Shown here: positions 6,099 to 13,132 of the stretch, in pieces | Numbering within the stretch: the first letter of the stretch is position 1 | Layout: every line of letters starts with the position of its first letter | Assembly: GCA_049794535.1 (NCBI GenBank) | Contig: JBARCX010000132.1 | Location: 1-14,652 of the forward strand | DNA from: JBARCX01 sp049794535 | Lineage (GTDB): Bacteria > Pseudomonadota > Gammaproteobacteria > Xanthomonadales > Rhodanobacteraceae | Direction: 5' to 3' | Length of the DNA stretch: 14,652 bases | Program-made: the position numbers and the translations under genes | Notes under the pieces: model-generated | Databases searched by the model: none | What the model was told of the DNA's origin: nothing | What the model saw: the letters and a program-made list of their open reading frames with translations, nothing else

Positions 6099-6135
6099 GC
6101 CGACAATTTTGTTGCACGGCAACGAAATTATCGGC
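6099..6135. promoter_or_regulatory. 37-bp imperfect dyad, candidate operator of the arginine operon
   Basis: GCCGACAATTTTGTTGC (6099-6115) and GCAACGAAATTATCGGC (6119-6135) are mirror complements around ACG, with 15 of 17 positions paired (one C/A mismatch, one T/G). The dyad covers the -35 box and spacer of the candidate promoter, the usual place for a repressor site. It does not resemble the E. coli ArgR box (TGAAT-WWWW-ATTCA). As RNA it could also be a stem-loop, but it lies upstream of the predicted start site. Confidence 0.5.
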
Positions 6136-6140
6136 ATGAT
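6112..6140 (+). promoter_or_regulatory. Candidate promoter of the arginine operon
   Basis: TTGCAC (6112-6117) and CATGAT (6135-6140) are 17 bases apart, matching 3 of 6 and 4 of 6 sigma70 positions. A start near 6147 would give a short leader before the ATG of the leader ORF at 6166. The match is modest and rests on position as much as on sequence. Confidence 0.35.
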
Positions 6141-6165
6141 GTGGGTCTTGCTTACCGGAATAACC

Positions 6166-6270
6166 ATGTCCACAGCCGTCTATACCGCTAACGTACTCAC
6201 CAGTGCCCGCATGGCTGCTGGGATGACGTCGCGTGCTCGCCGACCGCTGGACCGACATTCGGCCGGGTAG
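6166..6270 (+). CDS. Putative arginine-rich leader peptide of the arginine operon
   Basis: A 34-codon ORF, ATG at 6166 and TAG at 6268, in the otherwise gene-free leader of argF'. The peptide has five Arg, four of them in the last third: codons 23 (CGT), 25 (CGC), 26 (CGA) and 30 (CGA), giving R-A-R-R-P-L-D-R. A weak CCGGA stands about 8 bases before the ATG; an in-frame ATG at 6136 lies inside the candidate -10 box. The peptide itself has no visible function. Its value would be as a sensor: the last two codons and stop overlap the 5' arm of the antiterminator (6261-6268), so a ribosome finishing translation would block antitermination, while one stalled at codons 25-26 would leave that arm free. 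This is inferred from arrangement. The ORF is short and the Arg codons are not in one unbroken run, so chance is not excluded. Confidence 0.5.
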   Translation: MSTAVYTANVLTSARMAAGMTSRARRPLDRHSAG

Positions 6271-6335
6271 GCTGTCGCACGCGTTTCATGTGTATCGACG
6301 ATAAACCCGGCCATGTGCCGGGTTTTTTTGTTTTT
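6230..6335 (+). promoter_or_regulatory. Predicted transcription attenuator of the arginine operon
   Basis: Three helices compete. (1) Terminator: AAACCCGGC (6303-6311) with GCCGGGTTT (6317-6325), loop CATGT, then a T-rich tail to 6335. (2) Antiterminator: GGCCGGGT (6261-6268) with ACCCGGCC (6305-6312), 8 perfect pairs, destroying the terminator's 5' arm. (3) Protector: CGCGTGC (6230-6236) with GCACGCG (6277-6283), 7 perfect pairs, which crosses and so excludes helix 2. Helix 3's 5' arm covers Arg codon 23 of the leader ORF. A ribosome stalled for lack of charged tRNA-Arg at codons 25-26 would open helix 3 and allow helix 2, so transcription continues. Full translation or none would favour the terminator. 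No experimental support is available from the sequence. Confidence 0.6.
6303..6335 (+). terminator. Intrinsic terminator in the argF' leader
   Basis: A perfect 9-bp stem, 5-base loop and immediate T-rich tail (TTTTTTT-G-TTTTT) end 28 bases before the argF' ATG. A strong terminator directly upstream of, and on the same strand as, the first gene of an operon points to attenuation rather than to ending an upstream gene, which already has its own terminator at 6039. Confidence 0.9.
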
Positions 6336-6363
6336 CATTTCGGATTTTGATTCTGGAGCTGTC

Positions 6364-7371
6364 ATGACTCTTCGTCACTTCCTCACCACGCAGGACTACA
6401 GCCGCAACGAGATTGACGCGTTGCTGGAGCAGGCGGCTGCATTCAAGCGTACGCCGCACGGTCAGCAGCTAGCTGGCAAATCGATTGCGTTGTTGTTCTT
6501 CAATCCGTCGATGCGTACACGTACCAGTTTCGAGTTGGGTGCGTTCCATTTGGGTGGCCACGCGATTGTGCTGGCGCCGGGTAAGGATGCATGGCCGATC
6601 GAGTTTGAAGTAGGCAGCGTAATGGACGGGGATACCGAAGAGCACATCGCCGAAGTGGCGCGCGTGCTGTCGCGTTATGTCGATCTGATCTGCGTGCGCG
6701 CCTTCCCGAAATTCCAGGACTGGGCCGTGGATCGCGAAGACAAAGTGATCAAGGCATTTGCACAGTACGCCACGGTGCCGGTGATCAACATGGAAACCAT
6801 CACCCACCCCTGCCAGGAGCTGGCCCATGCGCTGGCGATGAAGGAACACCTGGGTAATTTGCAGAACAAGAAGTACGTGCTCACCTGGACCTATCACCCC
6901 AAGCCGCTGAATACCGCGGTGGCGAACTCAGCGCTTCTGATCGCTACCAAGCTGGGTATGGACGTGACGCTGCTGTGCCCCACGCCGGACTACGTGTTGG
7001 ATGAGCGCTATATGGAGTTTGGCCGTCTGAATGCAAAAGAGAACGGCGGCTCGCTCAAGGTCAGTCACAACATCGAAGAAGCCTATAGCGGTGCTGATGT
7101 GGTCTACGCCAAGAGCTGGGGCGCGTTGCCATTCTTCGGCCATTGGGAGCAGGAAAAGCCCATCCGCGATGCACACAAGCACTTCATCGTTGACGAAGCG
7201 AAGATGGCGCTGACCAACAACGGCCTATTCAGCCACTGCCTGCCGCTGCGCCGGAACATCAAGGCCACCGATGCGGTGATGGATTCGCCCGCCTGCATCG
7301 CCATCGACGAAGCCGAGAACCGCCTGCACGTGCAGAAGGCGGTAATGGCCTCGCTGATCGGTCAGCGCTGA
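6364..7371 (+). CDS. argF': N-acetylornithine carbamoyltransferase
   Basis: Transfers the carbamoyl group from carbamoyl phosphate to N-acetyl-L-ornithine, giving N-acetyl-L-citrulline, the defining step of the acetylated arginine route known from Xanthomonas. The 335-residue product has the carbamoyl phosphate loop SMRTRTS (49-55), AWPIEF (76-81), HPCQELAH (148-155), HCLPLRRNIK (291-300) and Lys300, equivalent to the carboxylated Lys302 of the X. campestris enzyme. Glu92 (DGDTEEH) is present, which in that family marks acetyl- rather than succinylornithine use. An upstream in-frame ATG at 6313 lies in the loop of the terminator hairpin and would add 17 residues outside the family alignment. 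ATG 6364 has GGAG (6355-6358) in front and matches the family start. First gene of the operon, 21 bases before the PaiB-like gene; expression is probably set by the leader attenuator. Confidence 0.97.
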   Translation: MTLRHFLTTQDYSRNEIDALLEQAAAFKRTPHGQQLAGKSIALLFFNPSMRTRTSFELGAFHLGGHAIVLAPGKDAWPIEFEVGSVMDGDTEEHIAEVARVLSRYVDLICVRAFPKFQDWAVDREDKVIKAFAQYATVPVINMETITHPCQELAHALAMKEHLGNLQNKKYVLTWTYHPKPLNTAVANSALLIATKLGMDVTLLCPTPDYVLDERYMEFGRLNAKENGGSLKVSHNIEEAYSGADVVYAKSWGALPFFGHWEQEKPIRDAHKHFIVDEAKMALTNNGLFSHCLPLRRNIKATDAVMDSPACIAIDEAENRLHVQKAVMASLIGQR

Positions 7372-7392
7372 GTTCGCATCGGAGCCCGTCAC

Positions 7393-8025
7393 GTGTACAT
7401 GCCCAAGCATTTCAAGGAAACGCGTAACGACGCATTGCGGTCGTTGATACACGCGTACCCGTTTGCCACCGTGGTGACTTCATCGCCAGCGGGGCCTAGC
7501 GTCAATCACCTGCCCATGGAGTGGGTTGGCGAATCATCGCTGCATGGACACGTGGCGCGCGGTAACGAACTGGCCAAGGCCGATGGGGCCGACGTGCTGG
7601 TGATCTTCCAGGGGCCGGAAGGCTACGTCAGCCCCAACTGGTATCCGAGCAAACACGAGACCGGTCGCGAAGTGCCTACCTGGAACTACGCCGTGGTGCA
7701 TGTCTATGGCCGCTTGCGTGTGATCGAGGACGCAACCTGGCTGCGTGAGTTGCTAGGGCGGCTGACGGATCGCTATGAAGCGGATCAGCCCCAGCCATGG
7801 CGTGTAACCGATGCGCCAGCCGATCACACCGACAAGCTGTTACGCGCGATTGTTGGTCTTGATATCGCCATCGATCGCATCGTAGGCAAGTTCAAGTTGA
7901 GTCAAAACCACCCGGTAGCGAATCGCGCCGGTGTGGTGAATGGTTTGCGTACGCGTGGTCAGCGCCATGACACGGCACTGGCCGACATGATGATCGACAC
8001 CAAGGAACTATCCGATGGCACATGA
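7393..8025 (+). CDS. PaiB-family FMN-binding protein
   Basis: A 210-residue member of the PaiB/FMN-binding split-barrel family (Pfam FMN_bind_2), first known from the Bacillus subtilis pai locus, where PaiA is a polyamine acetyltransferase and PaiB affects protease and sporulation gene expression. Biochemical role largely unknown. Family marks: MYMPKHF at the N-terminus, NHLP (38-41), GYVSPNWYPS (77-86), VPTWNYAVVHVYGR (94-107), and the C-terminal KFKLSQNHP segment. GTG at 7393 is chosen because it restores the family's MYxPKHF start and has GGAG 8 bases upstream; ATG 7399 is two codons in. It sits between argF' and the OsmC-like gene and overlaps the latter by 11 bases, so all are probably co-transcribed. 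No link of PaiB to arginine synthesis is known to me; a redox or polyamine connection is only a guess. Confidence 0.9.
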   Translation: MYMPKHFKETRNDALRSLIHAYPFATVVTSSPAGPSVNHLPMEWVGESSLHGHVARGNELAKADGADVLVIFQGPEGYVSPNWYPSKHETGREVPTWNYAVVHVYGRLRVIEDATWLRELLGRLTDRYEADQPQPWRVTDAPADHTDKLLRAIVGLDIAIDRIVGKFKLSQNHPVANRAGVVNGLRTRGQRHDTALADMMIDTKELSDGT

Positions 8026-8491
8026 GCAGCATCGTTATCCCGTCGAAGTCGTGTGGACGGGTAACCACGGTACCGGCACGCAAACCTATCAAGGCTATGG
8101 ACGTGAGCACGAAGTGCGCGTCATCGGTAAACCCGTCATCGCGGGCTCATCCGATCCAGCATTTCGCGGTGACGGCAGCAGGCACAATCCGGAAGACATG
8201 TTGGTGGCCTCCGTATCCAGCTGCCACATGCTTTGGTATCTGCACCTGGCTGCGGTCGCCGGTGTCACGGTAACCGCCTATGCGGACAACGCTGAAGGTT
8301 TGATGGTGGTCGATGCCAAGGGCGGCCGCTTTACCGAAGTGGTGCTTCGCCCCGAGGTGACGATTACCGCCGCCAGTGATCCGGCCAAAGCCGAAGCTGC
8401 GCATGAAGATGCCCATCACGCCTGCTTCGTCGCCAATTCTGTGAATTTCCCTGTGCGCTGCGAACCGCGCATCGTCATCGCATCCGTCTGA
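8015..8491 (+). CDS. OsmC/Ohr-family protein (thiol peroxidase-like)
   Basis: A 158-residue protein of the OsmC/Ohr superfamily, whose members reduce organic or lipid hydroperoxides with a pair of cysteines. Both are here: Cys70 in SVSSCHMLWYLHL and Cys137 in HHACFVANS. The conserved GDGSRHNPEDMLVASVSSC region (52-70) precedes the first cysteine, and the C-terminal NFPV segment is also family-like. It looks nearer to general OsmC-family peroxiredoxins than to classical Ohr, but the subgroup cannot be fixed by eye. ATG 8015 overlaps the end of the PaiB-like gene by 11 bases with AAGGAA upstream, indicating translational coupling. argG follows after 28 bases. Its presence in an arginine operon is not explained by pathway knowledge. 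Confidence 0.9.
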   Translation: MAHEQHRYPVEVVWTGNHGTGTQTYQGYGREHEVRVIGKPVIAGSSDPAFRGDGSRHNPEDMLVASVSSCHMLWYLHLAAVAGVTVTAYADNAEGLMVVDAKGGRFTEVVLRPEVTITAASDPAKAEAAHEDAHHACFVANSVNFPVRCEPRIVIASV

Positions 8492-8519
8492 CCGTTCTTC
8501 TTTTCAGGATCTACAAGCC

Positions 8520-9713
8520 ATGAGCAAAGACATCGTCCTCGCCTTTTCCGGCGGCCTCGACACCAGCTTCTGCGTTCCGTATCTGCAGGAGCGGGGCTGG
8601 GCTGTGCATACCGTGTTTGCCGATACCGGCGGTGTCGATGCGGAGGAGCGCGCGTTCATCGAGTGCCGTGCCACTGAGCTGGGTGTTACCACGCACGTTA
8701 CTGTCGACGGTGGTCCGGCTATCTGGGAAGGCTTCGTCAAGCCGTTCGTGCATGCGGGCGAGGGTTATCAGGGCCAGTATCCGCTGCTGGTGTCCGATCG
8801 CTACCTGATCGTCGACGCTGCGCTGAAGCGTGCTGCCGAGTTGGGCACCAAGGCCATCGCACATGGCTGCACCGGCATGGGCAATGACCAAGTGCGTTTT
8901 GATCTTGCCGTGAAGGCGCTGGGCGATTACGAAATCGTCGCCCCGATCCGCGAGATCCAGAAGGAGCACACCCAGACCCGTGCCTACGAGCAGGCCTATT
9001 TGGAAGAGCGTGGCTTCGAAGTGCGGGCTAAGCAGAAGAGCTACACCATCAACGAGAACCTGCTGGGTGTGACCCTGTCCGGTGGTGAGATCGATCATTG
9101 GAAGGCCCCGGGTGAGGGCGCCCGTGGTTGGTGCAAGCCACGCGCCGAATGGCCGTCCGAAAAGCTTTCGGTAACCTTGGGTTTCGAGCAGGGTGAAGCG
9201 GTGTCGCTCAACGGCGTGAAGATGCCTGGCGCTAAATTGCTGGCCAAGCTCAACGAGCTGTTCGCGCCTTACGGCGTGGGTCGTGGCATGTATACCGGCG
9301 ACACCACTATCGGCTTGAAGGGCCGCATCGTGTACGAGGCCCCCGGCCTGATTTCGTTGTTGGCTGCGCATCGCGCGCTGGAAGAGGCCGTGCTGAGCAA
9401 GCAGCAGAATCGCTTCAAGCCTGAGGTCGCGCGCAAGTGGGTCGAGATGGTTTACGAAGGTTTCTTCCACGATCCGATCAAGACCGATCTGGAGGCTTAC
9501 CTGACCTCCAGTCAGCGTTGCGTCAACGGTGAAGTGGTGCTGGAAACCTCCGGCGCACAGGTGACTGCGGTGGAAGTACGTTCGCCGCATATCCTCAACG
9601 CCAAGGGCGCTACCTACGCACAGTCAGCTGACTGGGGTGTGGCCGAGGCCGAAGGCTTCATCAAGCTGTTCGGTATGAGCAGCACGCTGTGGGCCGAGGT
9701 CAATCGCGGATGA
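8520..9713 (+). CDS. argG: Argininosuccinate synthase
   Basis: Condenses citrulline with aspartate using ATP to give argininosuccinate, the penultimate arginine step (cytosol). The 397-residue product opens with MSKDIVLAFSGGLDTS; SGGLDTS (10-16) is the ATP-pyrophosphatase P-loop. It continues with AHGCTGMGNDQVRFD, the citrulline/aspartate-binding region, and SYTINENLLG in the synthetase domain. Length is normal for the family. ATG 8520 follows AGGAT at a somewhat long spacing. The stop codon overlaps the argE start in an ATGA junction (9710-9713), typical of coupled translation. In this organism the citrulline substrate would come from deacetylation of N-acetylcitrulline by the next gene's product. 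No missing residues noted. Confidence 0.97.
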   Translation: MSKDIVLAFSGGLDTSFCVPYLQERGWAVHTVFADTGGVDAEERAFIECRATELGVTTHVTVDGGPAIWEGFVKPFVHAGEGYQGQYPLLVSDRYLIVDAALKRAAELGTKAIAHGCTGMGNDQVRFDLAVKALGDYEIVAPIREIQKEHTQTRAYEQAYLEERGFEVRAKQKSYTINENLLGVTLSGGEIDHWKAPGEGARGWCKPRAEWPSEKLSVTLGFEQGEAVSLNGVKMPGAKLLAKLNELFAPYGVGRGMYTGDTTIGLKGRIVYEAPGLISLLAAHRALEEAVLSKQQNRFKPEVARKWVEMVYEGFFHDPIKTDLEAYLTSSQRCVNGEVVLETSGAQVTAVEVRSPHILNAKGATYAQSADWGVAEAEGFIKLFGMSSTLWAEVNRG

Positions 9714-10810
9714 GCGCCTTGCTCGATAGCACGCTGGAGCACTTGAAGGCCTTGGTCGGCTTCGACACGCGCAACCCGCCGCGTGAGATCAGCACCGGTG
9801 GCATCTTCGATTACCTGCGCGAAAAGCTGCCCGGCTTCGACGTGAAGGTGACCGACTACGGTGCCGGTGCAGTGACCTTGTATGCCGTGCGCGGCAAGCC
9901 GAAGTACCTGTTCAATGTGCATCTGGACACGGTGCCCGATTCGCCGCATTGGACTGCAAGTCCACACGCTTTGCGGCTCACCGAGGATCGTGCCATCGGG
10001 CTTGGCGCTTGCGACATCAAAGGTGCGGCAGCTGCATTGTTGGCGGTGGCGAATGCTACCGACGGCCCGTTGGCTTTGTTGCTTTCGACCGACGAGGAAG
10101 CCAACGATGCACGTTGCATCGCAGGTTTCCTCAGCGAGCGACACGCTTACGAAGCGGTGATCGTGGCCGAGCCCACGAAAGGCGAGGCGGTGCTGGCACA
10201 TCGCGGCATCCAATCGGTGCTGATGCGTTTTGCCGGTCACGCAGGTCATGCGTCGGGTGAGCAGAAGCCGAGCGACAGCGCACTGCATCAGGCCGTGCGT
10301 TGGGGCGGGGCGGCGTTGGATTACGTCGCCAAACAATCGCACGAGCGCTTCGGTGGACTCACCGGTCTACGCTTCAACATCGGTCGTGTCGAAGGTGGCA
10401 TCAAGGCGAACATGATTGCGCCGACAGCTGAAGTACGTTTTGGCTTTCGTCCTTTGCCGACGATGGAGCCCGACCAGTTATTGGAAACCTTCCGTACGCT
10501 GGTCGACCCGGTTCCCGTTGAATACGCCGAGACCTTCCGCGGTGTCTCCCTTCCGGCTGGCGACACCGCACGCGCTGAGGAGCGTCGGTTGGCTGCACGC
10601 GACATCGCCGACGAGCTCGAGCTACCCATCGGTAATGCAGTGGATTTCTGGACCGAGGCAGCGCTGTTCTCCGCCGCCGGTTACACCGCGTTCGTCTATG
10701 GCCCTGGCGACATCGCGCAAGCACATACTGCTGACGAATGGGTCGCACTCGACCAATTGCAGCACTACGTAGAAAACATCTACCGGATGGTTAGTCGTGG
10801 AAACGCATAA
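9710..10810 (+). CDS. argE: N-acetyl-L-citrulline (acetylornithine-type) deacetylase
   Basis: A zinc M20-family deacetylase. In Xanthomonas the counterpart removes the acetyl group from N-acetylcitrulline rather than N-acetylornithine, feeding ArgG; the same role is inferred here because argF' is in the operon. The 366-residue product has NVHLDTVPDSPH with ligand His71 and Asp73, GACDIKGAAA with Asp102, STDEEAND with the catalytic Glu129/Glu130 pair, VAEPT with Glu154, a central dimerisation domain (about 165-275), and late QAHTADEWV with His339. All expected ligands are present. A frame from 9689 exists, but ATG 9710 overlaps the argG stop by 4 bases and matches the family start. The gene overlaps argB by 14 bases. 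Substrate preference cannot be read from sequence with certainty. Confidence 0.94.
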   Translation: MSALLDSTLEHLKALVGFDTRNPPREISTGGIFDYLREKLPGFDVKVTDYGAGAVTLYAVRGKPKYLFNVHLDTVPDSPHWTASPHALRLTEDRAIGLGACDIKGAAAALLAVANATDGPLALLLSTDEEANDARCIAGFLSERHAYEAVIVAEPTKGEAVLAHRGIQSVLMRFAGHAGHASGEQKPSDSALHQAVRWGGAALDYVAKQSHERFGGLTGLRFNIGRVEGGIKANMIAPTAEVRFGFRPLPTMEPDQLLETFRTLVDPVPVEYAETFRGVSLPAGDTARAEERRLAARDIADELELPIGNAVDFWTEAALFSAAGYTAFVYGPGDIAQAHTADEWVALDQLQHYVENIYRMVSRGNA

Positions 10811-12113
10811 GCACACCCGTAAAACCATCGTGCGCCTGCTCTCGAGCATGGGCAGCGCGAAGGAGATTCAGCAATACCTCAAGCGTTTTTCGCAGCTCGA
10901 TGCAAAGCGCTTTGCCGTGGTCAAAGTCGGCGGTGCGGTGCTACGTGACGAGCTGGCCGATCTCACTTCGTCGCTGACCTTCCTGCAGCAAGTGGGCCTT
11001 ACGCCGATCGTGCTGCATGGCGCAGGTCCACAGTTGGATGAAGAGTTGTCCGCTGCCGGTATCGTCAAGCAAACCATCAATGGTCTGCGCGTTACCTCGC
11101 CGCAGGCGCTGGCGATTGTGCGTAAGGTTTTCCAAGCGCAGAACCTCAAGCTGGTGGAAGCACTGCAAACGATGGATACGCGTGCCACGTCGGTGCCATC
11201 GGGCGTGTTCACTTCCGGCTATCTGGACCGCGACACCTACGGCTTGGTCGGTAAGGTAGAGAGCATCAACCTGGCACCGATCGAGGCCAGTCTGCGTGCC
11301 GGTTCGATCCCGGTGATCGCCAGCCTGGGTGAAACCGAAGAAGGGCAGATCCTCAACATCAATGCCGACTTTGCCGCCAACGAATTGGTGCGCGTGCTGC
11401 AGCCGTACAAGATCGTGTTCCTCACCGGCACCGGTGGTCTGCTCGATGGCGAAGGCCAGTTGATCGATTCGATCAACCTGTCGACCGAATACGAGCATCT
11501 GATGGCGCAGCCCTGGATCAATGGCGGCATGCGGTTGAAGCTTGAGCAGATCGCTGACTTGCTCGCGAATCTGCCGCTGACGTCATCGGTGTCGATCACC
11601 CGGCCATCCGAATTGGCGAAAGAGCTGTTCACGCACAAAGGCTCAGGCACGCTGGTGCGGCGCGGCGAGAAAGTATTGCGCTACACCTCGTGGGACGGTG
11701 TCGATCTGGAGCGCATGCGCGAGCTGATCGAATCCAGCTTCGGTCGCACGCTGGTGCCGGATTACTTCGAACGCACCAAGCCACATCGCATCTACGTCAG
11801 CGAGAACTACCGCACCGCGATGATCCTTACCGAGGAGGGTGGCTTGCCGTACCTCGACAAGTTTGCGGTGCTCGACGACGCGCAAGGCGAAGGCTTGGGC
11901 CGTGCCGTATGGCAGGTGATGTATGAGGAGAATCCGCAGTTGTTCTGGCGCTCGCGTCACGGCAACCCGATCAATCACTTCTATTACGCCGAGTCGGATG
12001 GCTGCTTCAAGCAGCCGAACTGGAAAGTGTTCTGGTACGGCATCAACGACTTCGACACGATTGCCCGCTGCGTTGCGCATTGCGCTACGCGACAGCCAAC
12101 GCTGGTGGATTGA
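10797..12113 (+). CDS. argB: Bifunctional N-acetylglutamate synthase/kinase
   Basis: Fused enzyme for the first two arginine steps: acetyl-CoA plus glutamate to N-acetylglutamate, then phosphorylation by ATP. The 438-residue product has an amino-acid kinase domain (about 35-285; VKVGGAV at 42-48, HGAGPQL at 74-80, NINADFAANELV, LTGTGGLLD) and a C-terminal GNAT-type acetyltransferase domain (about 295-438; ESSFGRTLVPDYF, YLDKFAVLDDAQGEGLGRAVW, LFWRSRH, FYYAESDG, KVFWYG). It closely resembles the X. campestris enzyme, itself related to vertebrate mitochondrial NAGS, as recalled. The start is GTG 10797, inside the end of argE, since the HTRKTIVRLLSSMGSAKEI segment is conserved in the family; the first ATG (10848) would remove it. 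GGATGG precedes the GTG. Enzymes of this type are normally feedback-inhibited by arginine; that cannot be verified here. Confidence 0.95.
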   Translation: METHKHTRKTIVRLLSSMGSAKEIQQYLKRFSQLDAKRFAVVKVGGAVLRDELADLTSSLTFLQQVGLTPIVLHGAGPQLDEELSAAGIVKQTINGLRVTSPQALAIVRKVFQAQNLKLVEALQTMDTRATSVPSGVFTSGYLDRDTYGLVGKVESINLAPIEASLRAGSIPVIASLGETEEGQILNINADFAANELVRVLQPYKIVFLTGTGGLLDGEGQLIDSINLSTEYEHLMAQPWINGGMRLKLEQIADLLANLPLTSSVSITRPSELAKELFTHKGSGTLVRRGEKVLRYTSWDGVDLERMRELIESSFGRTLVPDYFERTKPHRIYVSENYRTAMILTEEGGLPYLDKFAVLDDAQGEGLGRAVWQVMYEENPQLFWRSRHGNPINHFYYAESDGCFKQPNWKVFWYGINDFDTIARCVAHCATRQPTLVD

Positions 12114-12118
12114 GAACT

Positions 12119-13075
12119 ATGGACAGAGATAAGAAGAGCATCGGTATCGTCGGGGCACGTGGTCATACCGGGGTCGAACTGATTCGGCTGATCGCAGCAC
12201 ACCCCGTACTGGAGCTTGCGTTTGTTTCCTCGCGCGAGTTGGATGGCCAGCTCGTGGCCGAGCATATCCAGGGCTTCGAAGGCGATTTACGCTACACGAG
12301 TCTCGATGCCGCGGCGGTGGCTGCACAAGGCGTCGACGTGGTGATTCTGGCCTTGCCGAATGGCAAGGCTGCTCCGTATGTCGAAGCGATTGATGCGGCG
12401 AAGCCAGATACCTTGATCCTCGATCTTTCCGCCGATTACCGCTTCGATTCATCCTGGTATTACGGTCTGCCGGAACTCACGCGTAATCGCTGGCGCGGCG
12501 AGCGTCACATCAGCAATCCCGGCTGCTACGCCACGGCGATTCAGTTGTCGATTGCGCCGCTGAAGGACGTGCTTGCCGCACCACCGGTGTGTTTTGGCGT
12601 ATCGGGCTATTCCGGTGCCGGCACCACGCCGTCGGACAAGAACAATCCGGACAAACTGCGTGACAACCTGATGCCGTACGCGCTTACCGGCCACATGCAC
12701 GAGAAAGAGGCGAGTAGCCATCTCGGCATCCCGGTGGAATTCATGCCGCACGTGGCGCCGCATTTCCGTGGGCTTACGGTCACCACCAATCTCTACGTGT
12801 CGCGTTCGCTCAAACGTGACGAGGTGTTGGCCCGCTACCGTAATGCTTACGCTGGCGAGGCGCTGGTGCAGGTTGTGGACGAAGCACCCTGGGTTAGCCA
12901 CATCGCGCACCAGCATCACGCCGAGATCGGTGGCTTTGCCTTGTCGGCGGATGGCAAGCGTGTCGTCGTTGTGGCAACGCTGGACAACCTGCTGAAGGGT
13001 GCGGCGACCCAGGCGATGCAAAACATCAATCGGGTCATCGGTTGCGACGAAATGGCGGGCATCCCGCGACCGTGA
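12119..13075 (+). CDS. argC: N-acetyl-gamma-glutamyl-phosphate reductase
   Basis: Reduces N-acetylglutamyl phosphate with NADPH to the semialdehyde, third step of arginine synthesis. The 318-residue product has the nucleotide-binding GARGHTG (12-18), the active-site phrase SNPGCYATA with catalytic Cys136, SGYSGAG shortly after, and a C-terminal LDNLLKGAATQAMQNIN, all typical of ArgC. A frame from 12080 would overlap argB; ATG 12119, 5 bases after the argB stop, fits the family start, with GAGAA just upstream. The next enzyme, the aminotransferase ArgD, is not in the window. A stem-loop spans the stop codon, and proS follows after 57 bases. Confidence 0.97.
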   Translation: MDRDKKSIGIVGARGHTGVELIRLIAAHPVLELAFVSSRELDGQLVAEHIQGFEGDLRYTSLDAAAVAAQGVDVVILALPNGKAAPYVEAIDAAKPDTLILDLSADYRFDSSWYYGLPELTRNRWRGERHISNPGCYATAIQLSIAPLKDVLAAPPVCFGVSGYSGAGTTPSDKNNPDKLRDNLMPYALTGHMHEKEASSHLGIPVEFMPHVAPHFRGLTVTTNLYVSRSLKRDEVLARYRNAYAGEALVQVVDEAPWVSHIAHQHHAEIGGFALSADGKRVVVVATLDNLLKGAATQAMQNINRVIGCDEMAGIPRP

Positions 13076-13098
13076 TGCGCCCATGCGCACATCACGGT
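13069..13098 (+). other. Stem-loop spanning the argC stop codon
   Basis: ACCGTGATGCGC (13069-13080) pairs with GCGC-AC-ATCACGGT (13085-13098): 12 pairs with a 2-base AC bulge and a CCAT loop. No T-run follows, so it is not an obvious terminator. Placed at the argC-proS junction it could modulate readthrough or mRNA processing before proS-argH. Confidence 0.5.
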
Positions 13099-13132
13099 TC
13101 GGCACCCACTTCATTCGTCAGGAAACCTCGCC

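Noticed and set aside
6099..6135. ArgR box in the arginine leader
   Set aside because: The dyad lacks the TGAAT/ATTCA core and has the wrong spacing, so it is listed only as an unassigned dyad.
6136..6165. In-frame ATG at 6136 extending the leader ORF to 44 codons
   Set aside because: It overlaps the candidate -10 box and has no ribosome binding site; 6166 is preferred, though a different start site would reopen the question.
8511..9590. Minus-strand open frame of 359 codons opposite argG
   Set aside because: It lies wholly within the clearly coding argG; its composition is that of a complement shadow (His/Gln/Leu-rich), with no family motif and no own ribosome binding site.
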